The notes under the pieces were generated by a model that was not told the origin of the DNA, made no database searches, and was given only the letters and a program-made list of their open reading frames with translations. From Saprospiraceae bacterium (GTDB taxonomy: Bacteria > Bacteroidota > Bacteroidia > Chitinophagales > Saprospiraceae): a DNA stretch of 64,000 nucleotides. Within the stretch, counting starts at the first letter, position 1, and each line of letters starts with the position of its first letter. Positions 25,768-34,024 of the stretch are shown one piece after another. The translations under genes and the position numbers were made by a program. Location of the stretch: assembly GCA_022841345.1 (NCBI GenBank), contig JALHRR010000011.1, positions 62,001 through 126,000 of the forward strand. Direction: 5' to 3'.

Positions 25768-28359
25768 TTAAGCGGCTAACTCAAAAGTTAACGGAAAAAC
25801 ACCGCTTTGACCCGCCAACTGAACTCCCATAGAGATGGACAGCGTAGGACCTCTTAAATTGATCTGTAAGCTGTCAAGTCCTTGAAATCGTGGGTCTTCT
25901 TCAATAAGCTTATTGATAGAATTAAAAATATCTTGAACATTAACGTCAGAATTCATCATTCCAGGGGTCAAACCTAAACCATACTCAGGATGCAACAAAA
26001 CCTTGCCTTTAGGTGTAGAAAGTTTAAGTTTAACACACTGAATAATATTAGTAATGCCAGCCGCGAATCTAAAGTCACCAAAAGAATTGGTAGCCAGGTC
26101 CCCTTTTTCAGTCAAAAGCCAGTCAACCTTACTTAGTCCAACTAACGTGTCAGATTGAACAGATGTAGGAACAATAATATTAGGATCATTTGGTACTGGT
26201 AATTCGCTAGGAATGAAAATCTTTTGCTGAGAGTTGACCGTTCCAGGTAAATAGGCCTGAATATAAGCCTGATCCGCTAAAGTAAAATTATCCAGGTTAG
26301 CTTCTCCATCTAAAGATAAAAGAAAGCTAGTATCTGACAATCTATCAATACCTAAAATTCGTCTAGCACTAGGGCTCTGAGAAGAAGATCGCAGAACTAT
26401 ACGTTGGCCGATAAACATGTCTTCGACAGAAGAAATGGTAATTTGGCGACCTGTTGCGTTTGAAAGCAGTGATCGTTGAAATCCAGTCTCATCAATATAG
26501 GGATCTCTTAAATTATTCAAAGTTACAATTTCAAGCCATCTTTGAGCATCACCTAGATATCTAGAAGCAATTTGTTCAATACTTAGACCAAAAGGAACTG
26601 GAGCTAGGATCTTAGAAGTAGGAATATCAAAATCAATACCTGCTTCATCGGCAAGTCCAGCGACATATTCCATATTCGTTTGCTTATTAGCATCGTCGAT
26701 GTCGGTGGTAGCAGTTAAAATATCGTATGACTGCATGACATCGTACAATGCTTTTAAAAGTTCATACTCGTCCAGAGTCATAGGTGTAAGCCTAGTAACT
26801 GGAGGTGGACGATTGTAAATCTGACTGTAATAAGCGTCTCCAGCGCCAAAATTATTTGACAACTGAAGAGATAGATCTTGAATAACAGTTCTGAAACCTC
26901 TAATATCATCTACGGTGATCTGACGAGAGTTTTCGATAATTTGATCTACAGCCGCTTGTTGAGCATTGTTCAAGCTCATAGAGAAAACTGGCACTGCATC
27001 CATTAAAGAGAAGTTTTTCTCTGGAGAACGAAATACGTTATCGGATGGATCAATAGATTGTGCCGTAGCAGAAGCTTTTCCAAGTTGTCCTCCACCTACT
27101 GCACTTAAGCTTAATCCCTCTACATTAGCAGAAGAAGACTTAATGCCAGTCAATGCACTCCTTAAAGAAGGATCGCTAGATGTAGAAGCTAGAGAAGTGC
27201 TAAGAATATTCAGACTATCCTTAATAGAACTAGCGTAATCCTTTTGAATTTGGAAGGGAAGATCTGCAGCTGTGACAGCAACGCCAGCTAAATCTTTAAC
27301 CAAAAGCGCCGACTGACGCAAAACATCTAGAGGCTTTTCGATATCAGATCTAACAGCGCCAATCAAATCCGTAGATGCGCTTGTGAGTTTTCTAGCCTCA
27401 TTAATAGTAGATAAAATTCTTTGTAGAATACCAGGAGTAATTTTTTGAACTGTAGGTTGAATAGCGGAAACTTTTTCAGCTAAATCAATACGTCTCCAGG
27501 CTTTGAGCTGGAAAGTGTACATGATTTGGTCAGGCTTAGTCTCAGACTGATTCCAAACAAACTGTAGAGGAGTAACTACAAAAGACTGATTCTGCTTTGG
27601 AACATCGAACACTAATCGCCATGCTGCATTTGCAGGATTCTTTTTTGCTTCTGCGTATTGTTCAAGAAATTGCTCAAGTGCTAAAGCATGATAGTAACCA
27701 GTGCTAGTTTCACCTGCATCAGCTTGAGCAGGCTGAATAGTTTTTAAAGGATTGGCTGGATGACCAGAAGTGGCGGTATTAATCACACGCCTTACTTGTT
27801 CAACGACAGTATTAAATTGCTCAAGTGCTCCACCGAATACGGACTGAATAACGTTCGGACTAGAAGGAGGAGATGTTACTGAACTACGATAAGGCCAAAC
27901 GCCCATTGTTCCAGATGCTACGATAGTCTTGAATTTAAGTCCACCATGTTCTTCAGCGATACCCCTAAGAGTTGCCGTAGTGTTAATCGCAAATTGGTCA
28001 GTAATATTTAATTGACCAGGAGTGATTGGCAAGCGAAACACCCATTGGCGACCCATTGGCTCAAAGTTAATGATTGTATTGTCTTTTTCAATAGTTGTGA
28101 TCTTAACCGATGGATTTCCAGAAGATCCACCTACGATAGCGCCTGTGGCAGCATTTACGACCACAAGACGATAAGGGAACAATTGGTTCCATCTGGCAGG
28201 GTCAATATTCATAGGAGCCCAGAAACGGCTTGCAGAATTATTCCACGGAACAGAGGCAGCAGATCGCGTATTGGAGACTTGGGCAAATCCAAGCGCCTGA
28301 CCGATGAAGTTATCGGCTTTTTGCTTTAATTGCGTGATTTGATCGGTTAAAAATGACAT
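25768..28359 (-). CDS. Baseplate wedge fusion: LysM/gp53-like region plus gp25-like domain
   Basis: 863 residues. The N-terminal 300 residues are a structural region of virion type. Around residues 590-625, VPFGLSIEQIASRYLGDAQRWLEIVTLNNLRDPYI is a LysM-like segment as in gp53/XkdP-type baseplate proteins. The last 130 residues (TEKGDLATNSFGDFRFAAG ... GKVLLHPEYGLGL ... IEEDPRFQGLDSLQINLRG) match the gp25/W-like wedge domain. In T4, gp25 and gp53 are separate proteins; here they appear fused. It should join sheath initiation to the wedge. Confidence 0.8.
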   Translation of the reverse strand: MSFLTDQITQLKQKADNFIGQALGFAQVSNTRSAASVPWNNSASRFWAPMNIDPARWNQLFPYRLVVVNAATGAIVGGSSGNPSVKITTIEKDNTIINFEPMGRQWVFRLPITPGQLNITDQFAINTTATLRGIAEEHGGLKFKTIVASGTMGVWPYRSSVTSPPSSPNVIQSVFGGALEQFNTVVEQVRRVINTATSGHPANPLKTIQPAQADAGETSTGYYHALALEQFLEQYAEAKKNPANAAWRLVFDVPKQNQSFVVTPLQFVWNQSETKPDQIMYTFQLKAWRRIDLAEKVSAIQPTVQKITPGILQRILSTINEARKLTSASTDLIGAVRSDIEKPLDVLRQSALLVKDLAGVAVTAADLPFQIQKDYASSIKDSLNILSTSLASTSSDPSLRSALTGIKSSSANVEGLSLSAVGGGQLGKASATAQSIDPSDNVFRSPEKNFSLMDAVPVFSMSLNNAQQAAVDQIIENSRQITVDDIRGFRTVIQDLSLQLSNNFGAGDAYYSQIYNRPPPVTRLTPMTLDEYELLKALYDVMQSYDILTATTDIDDANKQTNMEYVAGLADEAGIDFDIPTSKILAPVPFGLSIEQIASRYLGDAQRWLEIVTLNNLRDPYIDETGFQRSLLSNATGRQITISSVEDMFIGQRIVLRSSSQSPSARRILGIDRLSDTSFLLSLDGEANLDNFTLADQAYIQAYLPGTVNSQQKIFIPSELPVPNDPNIIVPTSVQSDTLVGLSKVDWLLTEKGDLATNSFGDFRFAAGITNIIQCVKLKLSTPKGKVLLHPEYGLGLTPGMMNSDVNVQDIFNSINKLIEEDPRFQGLDSLQINLRGPTLSISMGVQLAGQSGVFPLTFELAA

Positions 28360-28408
28360 GTACAGCCCTCTAATATAAGATTGTGGGTAGACAGCCGACC
28401 CCTAAATG

Positions 28409-28418
28409 TGATATATCA
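28409..28418. promoter_or_regulatory. Perfect palindrome TGATATATCA, possible bidirectional -10
   Basis: The ten-base palindrome reads TGATATATCA on both strands, so it offers an extended -10 in both directions. Rightward, the start point would fall about one base before the ATG at 28425, which has no Shine-Dalgarno. Leftward it gives a leader of about 44 bases for the gene starting at 28359. Confidence 0.5.
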
Positions 28419-28424
28419 TGTTAA

Positions 28425-28985
28425 ATGAAGACGCTTTTTTTATCTATTTTCGCTATCTTGACTTGTTGTGCTAAGCCACCGATAACGCCTGAAACCCCTA
28501 AAGACTACATTAAAGTGTCCCCAGTATTTGAAAATGACACTCCCAACAAAGAAGTAGCAGTTATTGTAGAGGCTTGGAAGACTTTAAGTAGGCGAAATCA
28601 TTTAGAATTTTCGGAAACTGTAACTATCGGATTCTCAAAAATACAGAAATCTAACGTCATTGGAACCTGCTCTTACGGATATGGTTGGCGAGAAATTGAC
28701 ATAGATACGGAATACTGGAACAACGCTTCGTGGCTTTCCAAGGTAAATCTGGTTTACCATGAGCTAACTCACTGTTATTGCTTTAGAGACCATGATTATA
28801 GCGACGGTAAAAAGTATAAAGATAGCTTCTGGGGAAGAATTTTTAATACCGATGACGCTGATGGATTTTTACCTGATGGATGTGCTAAATCTATAATGCA
28901 TCCAAGTATTCAAGATGACGCGTGTTTTGAAAAACACTATAAGCATTATGTGAAAGAAATGTTTAATCGCTGCGATCCGTACTAA
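28425..28985 (+). CDS. Secreted lipoprotein with metzincin-like zinc motif
   Basis: 186 residues. The hydrophobic leader ends in a lipobox-like LTCC (Cys14/15). Residues 112-123 read HELTHCYCFRDH: HExxH is intact, but the third ligand would be either Asp122 (spacing +6, as in HExxHxxGxxD enzymes) or His123 (+7), and the usual Gly is absent. SIMHP at 156-160 fits a Met-turn. Six Cys in the mature part may form disulfides. It is a lone plus-strand gene in the minus-strand baseplate block, with a possible leaderless promoter, and its stop overlaps the convergent gene by four bases. A surface or envelope protease is likely. Confidence 0.7.
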   Translation: MKTLFLSIFAILTCCAKPPITPETPKDYIKVSPVFENDTPNKEVAVIVEAWKTLSRRNHLEFSETVTIGFSKIQKSNVIGTCSYGYGWREIDIDTEYWNNASWLSKVNLVYHELTHCYCFRDHDYSDGKKYKDSFWGRIFNTDDADGFLPDGCAKSIMHPSIQDDACFEKHYKHYVKEMFNRCDPY

Positions 28986-30301
28986 GTCAGATCTTTATAG
29001 ATCCTAGCTTTCTCGCCAGGTCTATATTTGGCCGGAATAATATCGTTTAATACAACTAAAGTTCCAGCAACTGATTTAATACCTCTTTGAAGTTCCTCTT
29101 GACCTTCAGCCATAATCCAAACAGTATCGCCTGGAGCGAATAAACTAGCGTTAACTACATTGATCGTCGCTGTACCATTTCCTGGAGCTGCCAATATGCT
29201 AGTTGGTACAATAGACATATAAATTGCTTTATTATTCAGGATATTAGCTCGCATACTGCCTTGTCCAGCTGAGCCGTTTTGCATAGTCACTAACTGATTC
29301 AGTGTGCCGCCAAGTAAATTCAATCGCAAAAGTAAAAAATTATACCTCTGACCGTATAGACCAGAAGACGATATTAGTTCACCAGTGCTGATATCCTGCG
29401 AAATATTGCCCAAATTCGCAGTAAGCTGTCCAATCCTAGTGGTAATAAAAGCAGATCTAGCCGTAAGAGCAGACTGTAAAGCTGCAAGTTGAACTGAATG
29501 TAATTTAGTCGGAGCCAAGAGATTAGCGTTGTATCCATTAAATCCTGCACATGTCGTTTGTCCGTGGGATGTATTGAAATCCACGTATCCTAGCCAAAGA
29601 TTTAAAGCAGGGATTATAACATTATTGATATCGTTTAATGCTGCTGTATTTTGAGCAGATCTAGTTGGATCAGAATCCACGATTGCTGAAATCACTGTAG
29701 CTTCATTAAGAATGAAAGTTTTCAAAGCATTGATATTATTAACCAGATCAGTTTTCAATGTCTGAACGGCTGGAAAAGTAACAATAGTATCTGGAGGAGT
29801 ACCAGTACATTGTTGTCCGGTAGTATTTTCGATATCTGTATTTGCACCCGCTGCGGTGATATATCCCAAAGCAGTGGTGATTAAATCGCCCTCTTTTTGA
29901 ATAGTTCCGTTACCTTCTGAATAGTTTTTTCCAATAGCATATCCAAGAGCAAAAGGTTTAATTTTAGTCCAAATGTTATTCGTTGCAGCAAGCGATGGAA
30001 CCGTAACAGTTAAAACATTCGGATAGAAAAAATTACCAACTGTTTTATTTGCAGAGTTTTGAATGTCTTGTTCTGTAAAAGTAGTTCTAAGAATGCCATC
30101 TAATAAATTTATTTCAGCTTGATAACTATTAGTTAATATGTTATATGGATCAAATAAATTTTTATTAGCTGTATCTAATTTCTGCAGTTTTTCAATTTCG
30201 GCCTGAAGTTGAGCTTTAGCTAAATCAATGCCTTTGACCTGAGCGTCAGCGTTTACAATCTGCAATGAGAATGCGATGCGGTCATCTTTAGATAATGGCA
30301 T
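28982..30301 (-). CDS. Virion structural protein, baseplate region
   Basis: 439 residues starting MPLSKDDRIAFSLQIVNADAQVKGIDLAKAQLQAEIEKLQKLD. A long helical N-terminal half is followed by a beta C-terminal domain (VNASLFAPGDTVWIMAEGQEELQRGIKSVAG). The C-terminal part resembles short beta units also seen in the large baseplate proteins here. It is coupled by TAATG to the next gene upstream. A structural role in the baseplate is inferred. Confidence 0.55.
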   Translation of the reverse strand: MPLSKDDRIAFSLQIVNADAQVKGIDLAKAQLQAEIEKLQKLDTANKNLFDPYNILTNSYQAEINLLDGILRTTFTEQDIQNSANKTVGNFFYPNVLTVTVPSLAATNNIWTKIKPFALGYAIGKNYSEGNGTIQKEGDLITTALGYITAAGANTDIENTTGQQCTGTPPDTIVTFPAVQTLKTDLVNNINALKTFILNEATVISAIVDSDPTRSAQNTAALNDINNVIIPALNLWLGYVDFNTSHGQTTCAGFNGYNANLLAPTKLHSVQLAALQSALTARSAFITTRIGQLTANLGNISQDISTGELISSSGLYGQRYNFLLLRLNLLGGTLNQLVTMQNGSAGQGSMRANILNNKAIYMSIVPTSILAAPGNGTATINVVNASLFAPGDTVWIMAEGQEELQRGIKSVAGTLVVLNDIIPAKYRPGEKARIYKDLT

Positions 30302-30570
30302 TAGTGAATCCTTAAAGGGAAAATTCTAAAATTAAGTAAGCACGCGTGAGCGTCTTCTACTTCTCTTTTATTATTCGACTTTTTCATTTCTTTTAAGCCG
30401 CCAAGGATTGACTCGAAAAGTTCATCAACTCTATCTTTCTTAAAAGCCATCTTGCCAGATTCAGACTGAAATATCTCTGTACCGATTTGGATATAATAAT
30501 GCCCAGCTTCTGCAGCTAAAACATCTTCTATAGTATAATCTCTGTAAGGACTCTTTTCAGGCTTACCCAT
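30301..30570 (-). CDS. Small hypothetical protein in baseplate operon
   Basis: About 89 residues from the ATG at 30570 (MGKPEKSPYRDYTIEDVL); an in-frame TTG lies 12 bases further up. Mixed charge, mostly helical, no Cys pair or membrane segment. Sits between the membrane protease gene and a structural gene. Not recognised. Confidence 0.5.
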   Translation of the reverse strand: MGKPEKSPYRDYTIEDVLAAEAGHYYIQIGTEIFQSESGKMAFKKDRVDELFESILGGLKEMKKSNNKREVEDAHACLLNFRIFPLRIH

Positions 30571-30574
30571 TAAT

Positions 30575-31114
30575 TTAACCAATCATGTACTTCATTGTTA
30601 AAATTGTTGCAAGATCATAGATAACATGACAAATCATAATAGTTCCAAATCCAATCTTAGGGCCTTTATGAACCGTAAATGGAACATAAAAACTCAAAAG
30701 AAATGCGGCAAACATTCCTTGATATGTATGACCTAGCCCAAAAGAAATGGCCACTAAAGCAATCATAATCCAATTTAAAATCTTTTTCCACATTTTATCT
30801 TTGCCTAGCCACAGCGCGAAGATAGCCAAAGGAAGTCCGTGCATTGCGTCTTCCCAAAAAACCGTGAAAGTAATCTCCCATGGAATAAAAGATGCTGCCG
30901 TGTGCATATCTTGAATATATTGATGATCTCTAAAGAAATAAAAAACACCTACACGGTAAAGAGTAAGAATGCCGAGTAATCTTAGAAAATAAAATATAGG
31001 TTTTTTCTCTATCCTTAGCAGTTCTCTGTATTTCGAGAAATAAACTACTATCATGGTAATTAATGCCATAATCCACATCGGATACATCATTAAAGCAAAT
31101 TCTGTGAAACTCAT
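30575..31114 (-). CDS. CPBP (Abi/CAAX-type) intramembrane metalloprotease-like protein
   Basis: 179 residues with about five hydrophobic spans. Three spaced motifs resemble the CPBP/Rce1 family: an acidic pair WEDAMHG (residues 87-93), FGLGH (125-129) and HVIYD (163-167). These parallel the EExxx, FxxxH and Hxxx(N/D) blocks that bind the metal inside the membrane. The first motif is ED instead of EE. It is embedded among spike and baseplate genes, unusual company for this family. AAGGAAT precedes the ATG. Could be active in protein processing or in superinfection control; that is inference. Confidence 0.6.
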   Translation of the reverse strand: MSFTEFALMMYPMWIMALITMIVVYFSKYRELLRIEKKPIFYFLRLLGILTLYRVGVFYFFRDHQYIQDMHTAASFIPWEITFTVFWEDAMHGLPLAIFALWLGKDKMWKKILNWIMIALVAISFGLGHTYQGMFAAFLLSFYVPFTVHKGPKIGFGTIMICHVIYDLATILTMKYMIG

Positions 31115-31121
31115 ATATTCC

Positions 31122-32183
31122 TTATTGTGCTGTTACCTTATTGGCATATCCAGCGATTGCGACACTTAAAACAGGAGACCCCATATTTCCAACGCCCAAC
31201 ATTAAAGATGTCAAAAGTAATACTGGCAATCCACCTGGACCACCTAACGATACTTGTCCATCCAAAGTGATTGCAGCGGCTTTAATCATAGCCATAGCTT
31301 CGGCTTCCACTTTAAACTGGGTACCGGCCATAGTTATCTCTGATTCTGACTTAACCATCAATTTCTGGCATTCTAATGTAGCAGATCCAGAAGCTTTAGC
31401 AAGAAGTTTAGCACATTCTACGTTGAAATCTTTTGTAGCTGTTAAATTAATGTTCTCTGTAGCTGTGACGTTAAAATTCTTCTTGGTAGTATTTGAAATA
31501 TCACCGTCAGCAGTTAGAGAAGCTGCGCCATCCTTGGCGAAGCGTTGCGTAATAGTTTTATGATTTACTTGATAAGAACCATCTTTTTCAATTTTAATGA
31601 TGGTATCTCCCTGGTTCTTATCAATTATTTTACCATCATTATCTGTAGCTCCTCTAAATGTAAGCATAGTGCTTCCATCTGGCTCTACTTTAATATTTAC
31701 ACCGTTATATTCACCTTCTAATCGAGGCTCATCAGTTTTCAATGTAGTTTTACGATCTGGATGAGTTAAAGCTGAAATGATAACGCCCTTATCAGACATA
31801 GCGTCCAAACAAAGCATAAGAACAACTGCGCCATTCTGACCGCTTAAATTAGTAGAATCGCCTTTAGTTGTCTTTTTCTTTTTCTTTCTCTTAGTAGTCT
31901 CAAAAAAGTCAGCAACAGACCCAAGGCCTTCGGCAGACATACAGTTTCTATAAAGAATAGTAGTTGCGCCTTTATCTTCATGTTGCTCAATAACCAAAAC
32001 ATCGTATTCTGTAGTGAGCTTTGATTTATTTCGATCACTTGAAACAGGATAAGTTTCCATAACTACGCCAATTCTCAAAGGGTAGTTTTTATAGCTCTTA
32101 TTGAATCCAGCCATTGCATTGCCAGGATTATTACCAAGAAGGCCAAATGGGAGGACTGTGCCGTTATCTAATTTAGTAGACAT
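31122..32183 (-). CDS. Baseplate central spike protein (gpV/gp5 C-like)
   Basis: 353 residues. An OB-like N-terminal part (YPLRIGVVMETYPVSSDRNK ... YDVLVIEQ) and a lysine-rich loop (KRKKKKKTTKG) are followed by a run of short beta repeats such as NFNVTATENINLTATKDFNVECAKLLAKA. Such repeats form the intertwined beta-helix of membrane-puncturing spikes. It lies directly after the hub gene with a TAATG overlap, the usual order. It should form the cell-piercing tip at the base of the tail tube. Confidence 0.75.
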   Translation of the reverse strand: MSTKLDNGTVLPFGLLGNNPGNAMAGFNKSYKNYPLRIGVVMETYPVSSDRNKSKLTTEYDVLVIEQHEDKGATTILYRNCMSAEGLGSVADFFETTKRKKKKKTTKGDSTNLSGQNGAVVLMLCLDAMSDKGVIISALTHPDRKTTLKTDEPRLEGEYNGVNIKVEPDGSTMLTFRGATDNDGKIIDKNQGDTIIKIEKDGSYQVNHKTITQRFAKDGAASLTADGDISNTTKKNFNVTATENINLTATKDFNVECAKLLAKASGSATLECQKLMVKSESEITMAGTQFKVEAEAMAMIKAAAITLDGQVSLGGPGGLPVLLLTSLMLGVGNMGSPVLSVAIAGYANKVTAQ

Positions 32184-34024
32184 TATTCTTCCTCCTTCCC
32201 TTCTTTAGTAGCTTTGGATTTTGGTTGAGGAAAAGCTTTATTTCCAGCAGATGGCTTATTTAAAGAAACAGGTCTGTAGACCGTATCTTGCTCTTCTGAA
32301 ACCCCAGGTAAAATCTTATTGTTTGCATAATCGTTAATTCTTTCCTGATGTGCGCTAGTGAAAGACATCTCAGGATATCTAGTGCCCTGTGGAGAGCTAG
32401 ATTTACTAATGCCACTAGAAAGACTTACTGTAGTTCTAAAAATTCTTCTACCATCTTGCGGGCTAATAGACGCAGTGTGAGAAACATCTTCGATATGATA
32501 GACGTTTCCGTCGAATTCTAAATTGTCACCAACGGCGATTGGCTCAACTATTCCAAGAGAAGTTATAGAACCGTTAAGCTTTAGATGTCCGCCAATTAGA
32601 GCGTCACCTACTATCTTAGCCCAAGCAGGGCTTCTATAATCTTTATTTGTAGTTGTTGGTTCGTCAAACTGAGTAGTTACTATATATGGACGTAATCCAT
32701 TTCTCTGAACATCGCTTACGTCATAAACATAGTTACCGCGAGCTATCTCAAGAGAAATATCTGCTCCATTTTTGCTTACCGTAGATTTACCAAAATATTG
32801 GACAAAGTTAACTCTAGCAGCTTCATCTCTGCCAATATCTACTTCAGTGATTAAAGCTGATGAAATTTTCCATCTAGGTAAATTCAGAAACTTAGTGACA
32901 GCCATGTTAGTGCCCTTGAAGTCTTCATTAGTAAAAGGAATTTGTCTAAATACCATAGTAGGCATAACTCGATTGTTTGGAGAAATTCTAAAACAGGTGT
33001 AAATCTCATTCAAAGGAGCGTTCGTGTACTGATTAATAATAGACCAAGCTTTTACTTGATTCCAATATTCTGGCTTTTGAAAACTATCGCCTCCACAAGG
33101 AGTGGAAGTATAATAAATCCTATTAAACTTTTGATTAAGTCTTCCACCTTCTGGATTCATTCCAGCGGCCAAAGATTGAGAAGATCCTGTGGCGTACTTT
33201 TGTACTCCGAACAAGTGAACATAGATATCTTTTGCTGCCTTTGCTCCATCTACACCTAAAAGCTTACCCACTAATTCTGGCATAAAGAAATGTACGTTTG
33301 GACTCTTTACTGTGCCATTCTTCTCAAGTCTTCCAGCGTCGGTAATTCCAGCGCCAATAAAACATTGAATTAATGTAGCAATAATATCTTGAACGTTAGT
33401 AAGACCTTTAGCGTTAATTAGCGTAGCCCAATCTCTTCCTAGGTATGAGGCAAATAAAAGTTGATTCTTAGGATCTTGATTTGGATCAATTAAATATGGG
33501 TTAAAATAAATAGTATTGTTATATTCAGTAAAAGCAAATCCATTGACTTTAAATAAAACAATTTTAGTTCCAGTATTTGGATCTACATGGATCATTCGTC
33601 TAACTGACTGAACTTTAAAGATACCTTTAAAACCGTCATTAGGGCCATTAATAGGTTTCTTAGCTCGCGCATTATTTGCAATACGTCTTGCGTGTGAATC
33701 CCAATTCAACATATTAACTAGGACAAAATCGCCTGGAGCCAAAGCAGTCTCGTAATTTACGTCTGTCATAACAAGAGTTGCTTGCATTGAAGGCGTAAGA
33801 GTGCCCTTGCTACTATTAGTAGTTACCTGAATACAGTCGTTCTCTACAACCAAAGGATCTCTCACTTCTGTAGGAGATACGTTAGTGTTACGTAAGGTAT
33901 CGCGATTTTCCCAGCGAACAAACGTAAGTACCCACGCAGGACTAGACTGATGAACGAAATTATCTTCACCTTGTCCAGATCCTATAGGTCCAATAAATTT
34001 GGTAAACGCTCTTGAATCAGCCAT
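32183..34024 (-). CDS. Baseplate hub protein (gp27/gpD-like)
   Basis: 613 residues starting MADSRAFTKFIGPIG. Position between tape measure and spike, size, and beta-strand pattern in the first 250 residues (GDFVLVNMLNWD ... FKGIFKVQSVRRMIHVD) fit the tail hub that seats the spike. The C-terminal 60 residues are low-complexity and charged. TAATG overlaps on both sides show coupling. Assigned mainly on gene order, with moderate support from the sequence. Confidence 0.65.
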   Translation of the reverse strand: MADSRAFTKFIGPIGSGQGEDNFVHQSSPAWVLTFVRWENRDTLRNTNVSPTEVRDPLVVENDCIQVTTNSSKGTLTPSMQATLVMTDVNYETALAPGDFVLVNMLNWDSHARRIANNARAKKPINGPNDGFKGIFKVQSVRRMIHVDPNTGTKIVLFKVNGFAFTEYNNTIYFNPYLIDPNQDPKNQLLFASYLGRDWATLINAKGLTNVQDIIATLIQCFIGAGITDAGRLEKNGTVKSPNVHFFMPELVGKLLGVDGAKAAKDIYVHLFGVQKYATGSSQSLAAGMNPEGGRLNQKFNRIYYTSTPCGGDSFQKPEYWNQVKAWSIINQYTNAPLNEIYTCFRISPNNRVMPTMVFRQIPFTNEDFKGTNMAVTKFLNLPRWKISSALITEVDIGRDEAARVNFVQYFGKSTVSKNGADISLEIARGNYVYDVSDVQRNGLRPYIVTTQFDEPTTTNKDYRSPAWAKIVGDALIGGHLKLNGSITSLGIVEPIAVGDNLEFDGNVYHIEDVSHTASISPQDGRRIFRTTVSLSSGISKSSSPQGTRYPEMSFTSAHQERINDYANNKILPGVSEEQDTVYRPVSLNKPSAGNKAFPQPKSKATKEGKEEE

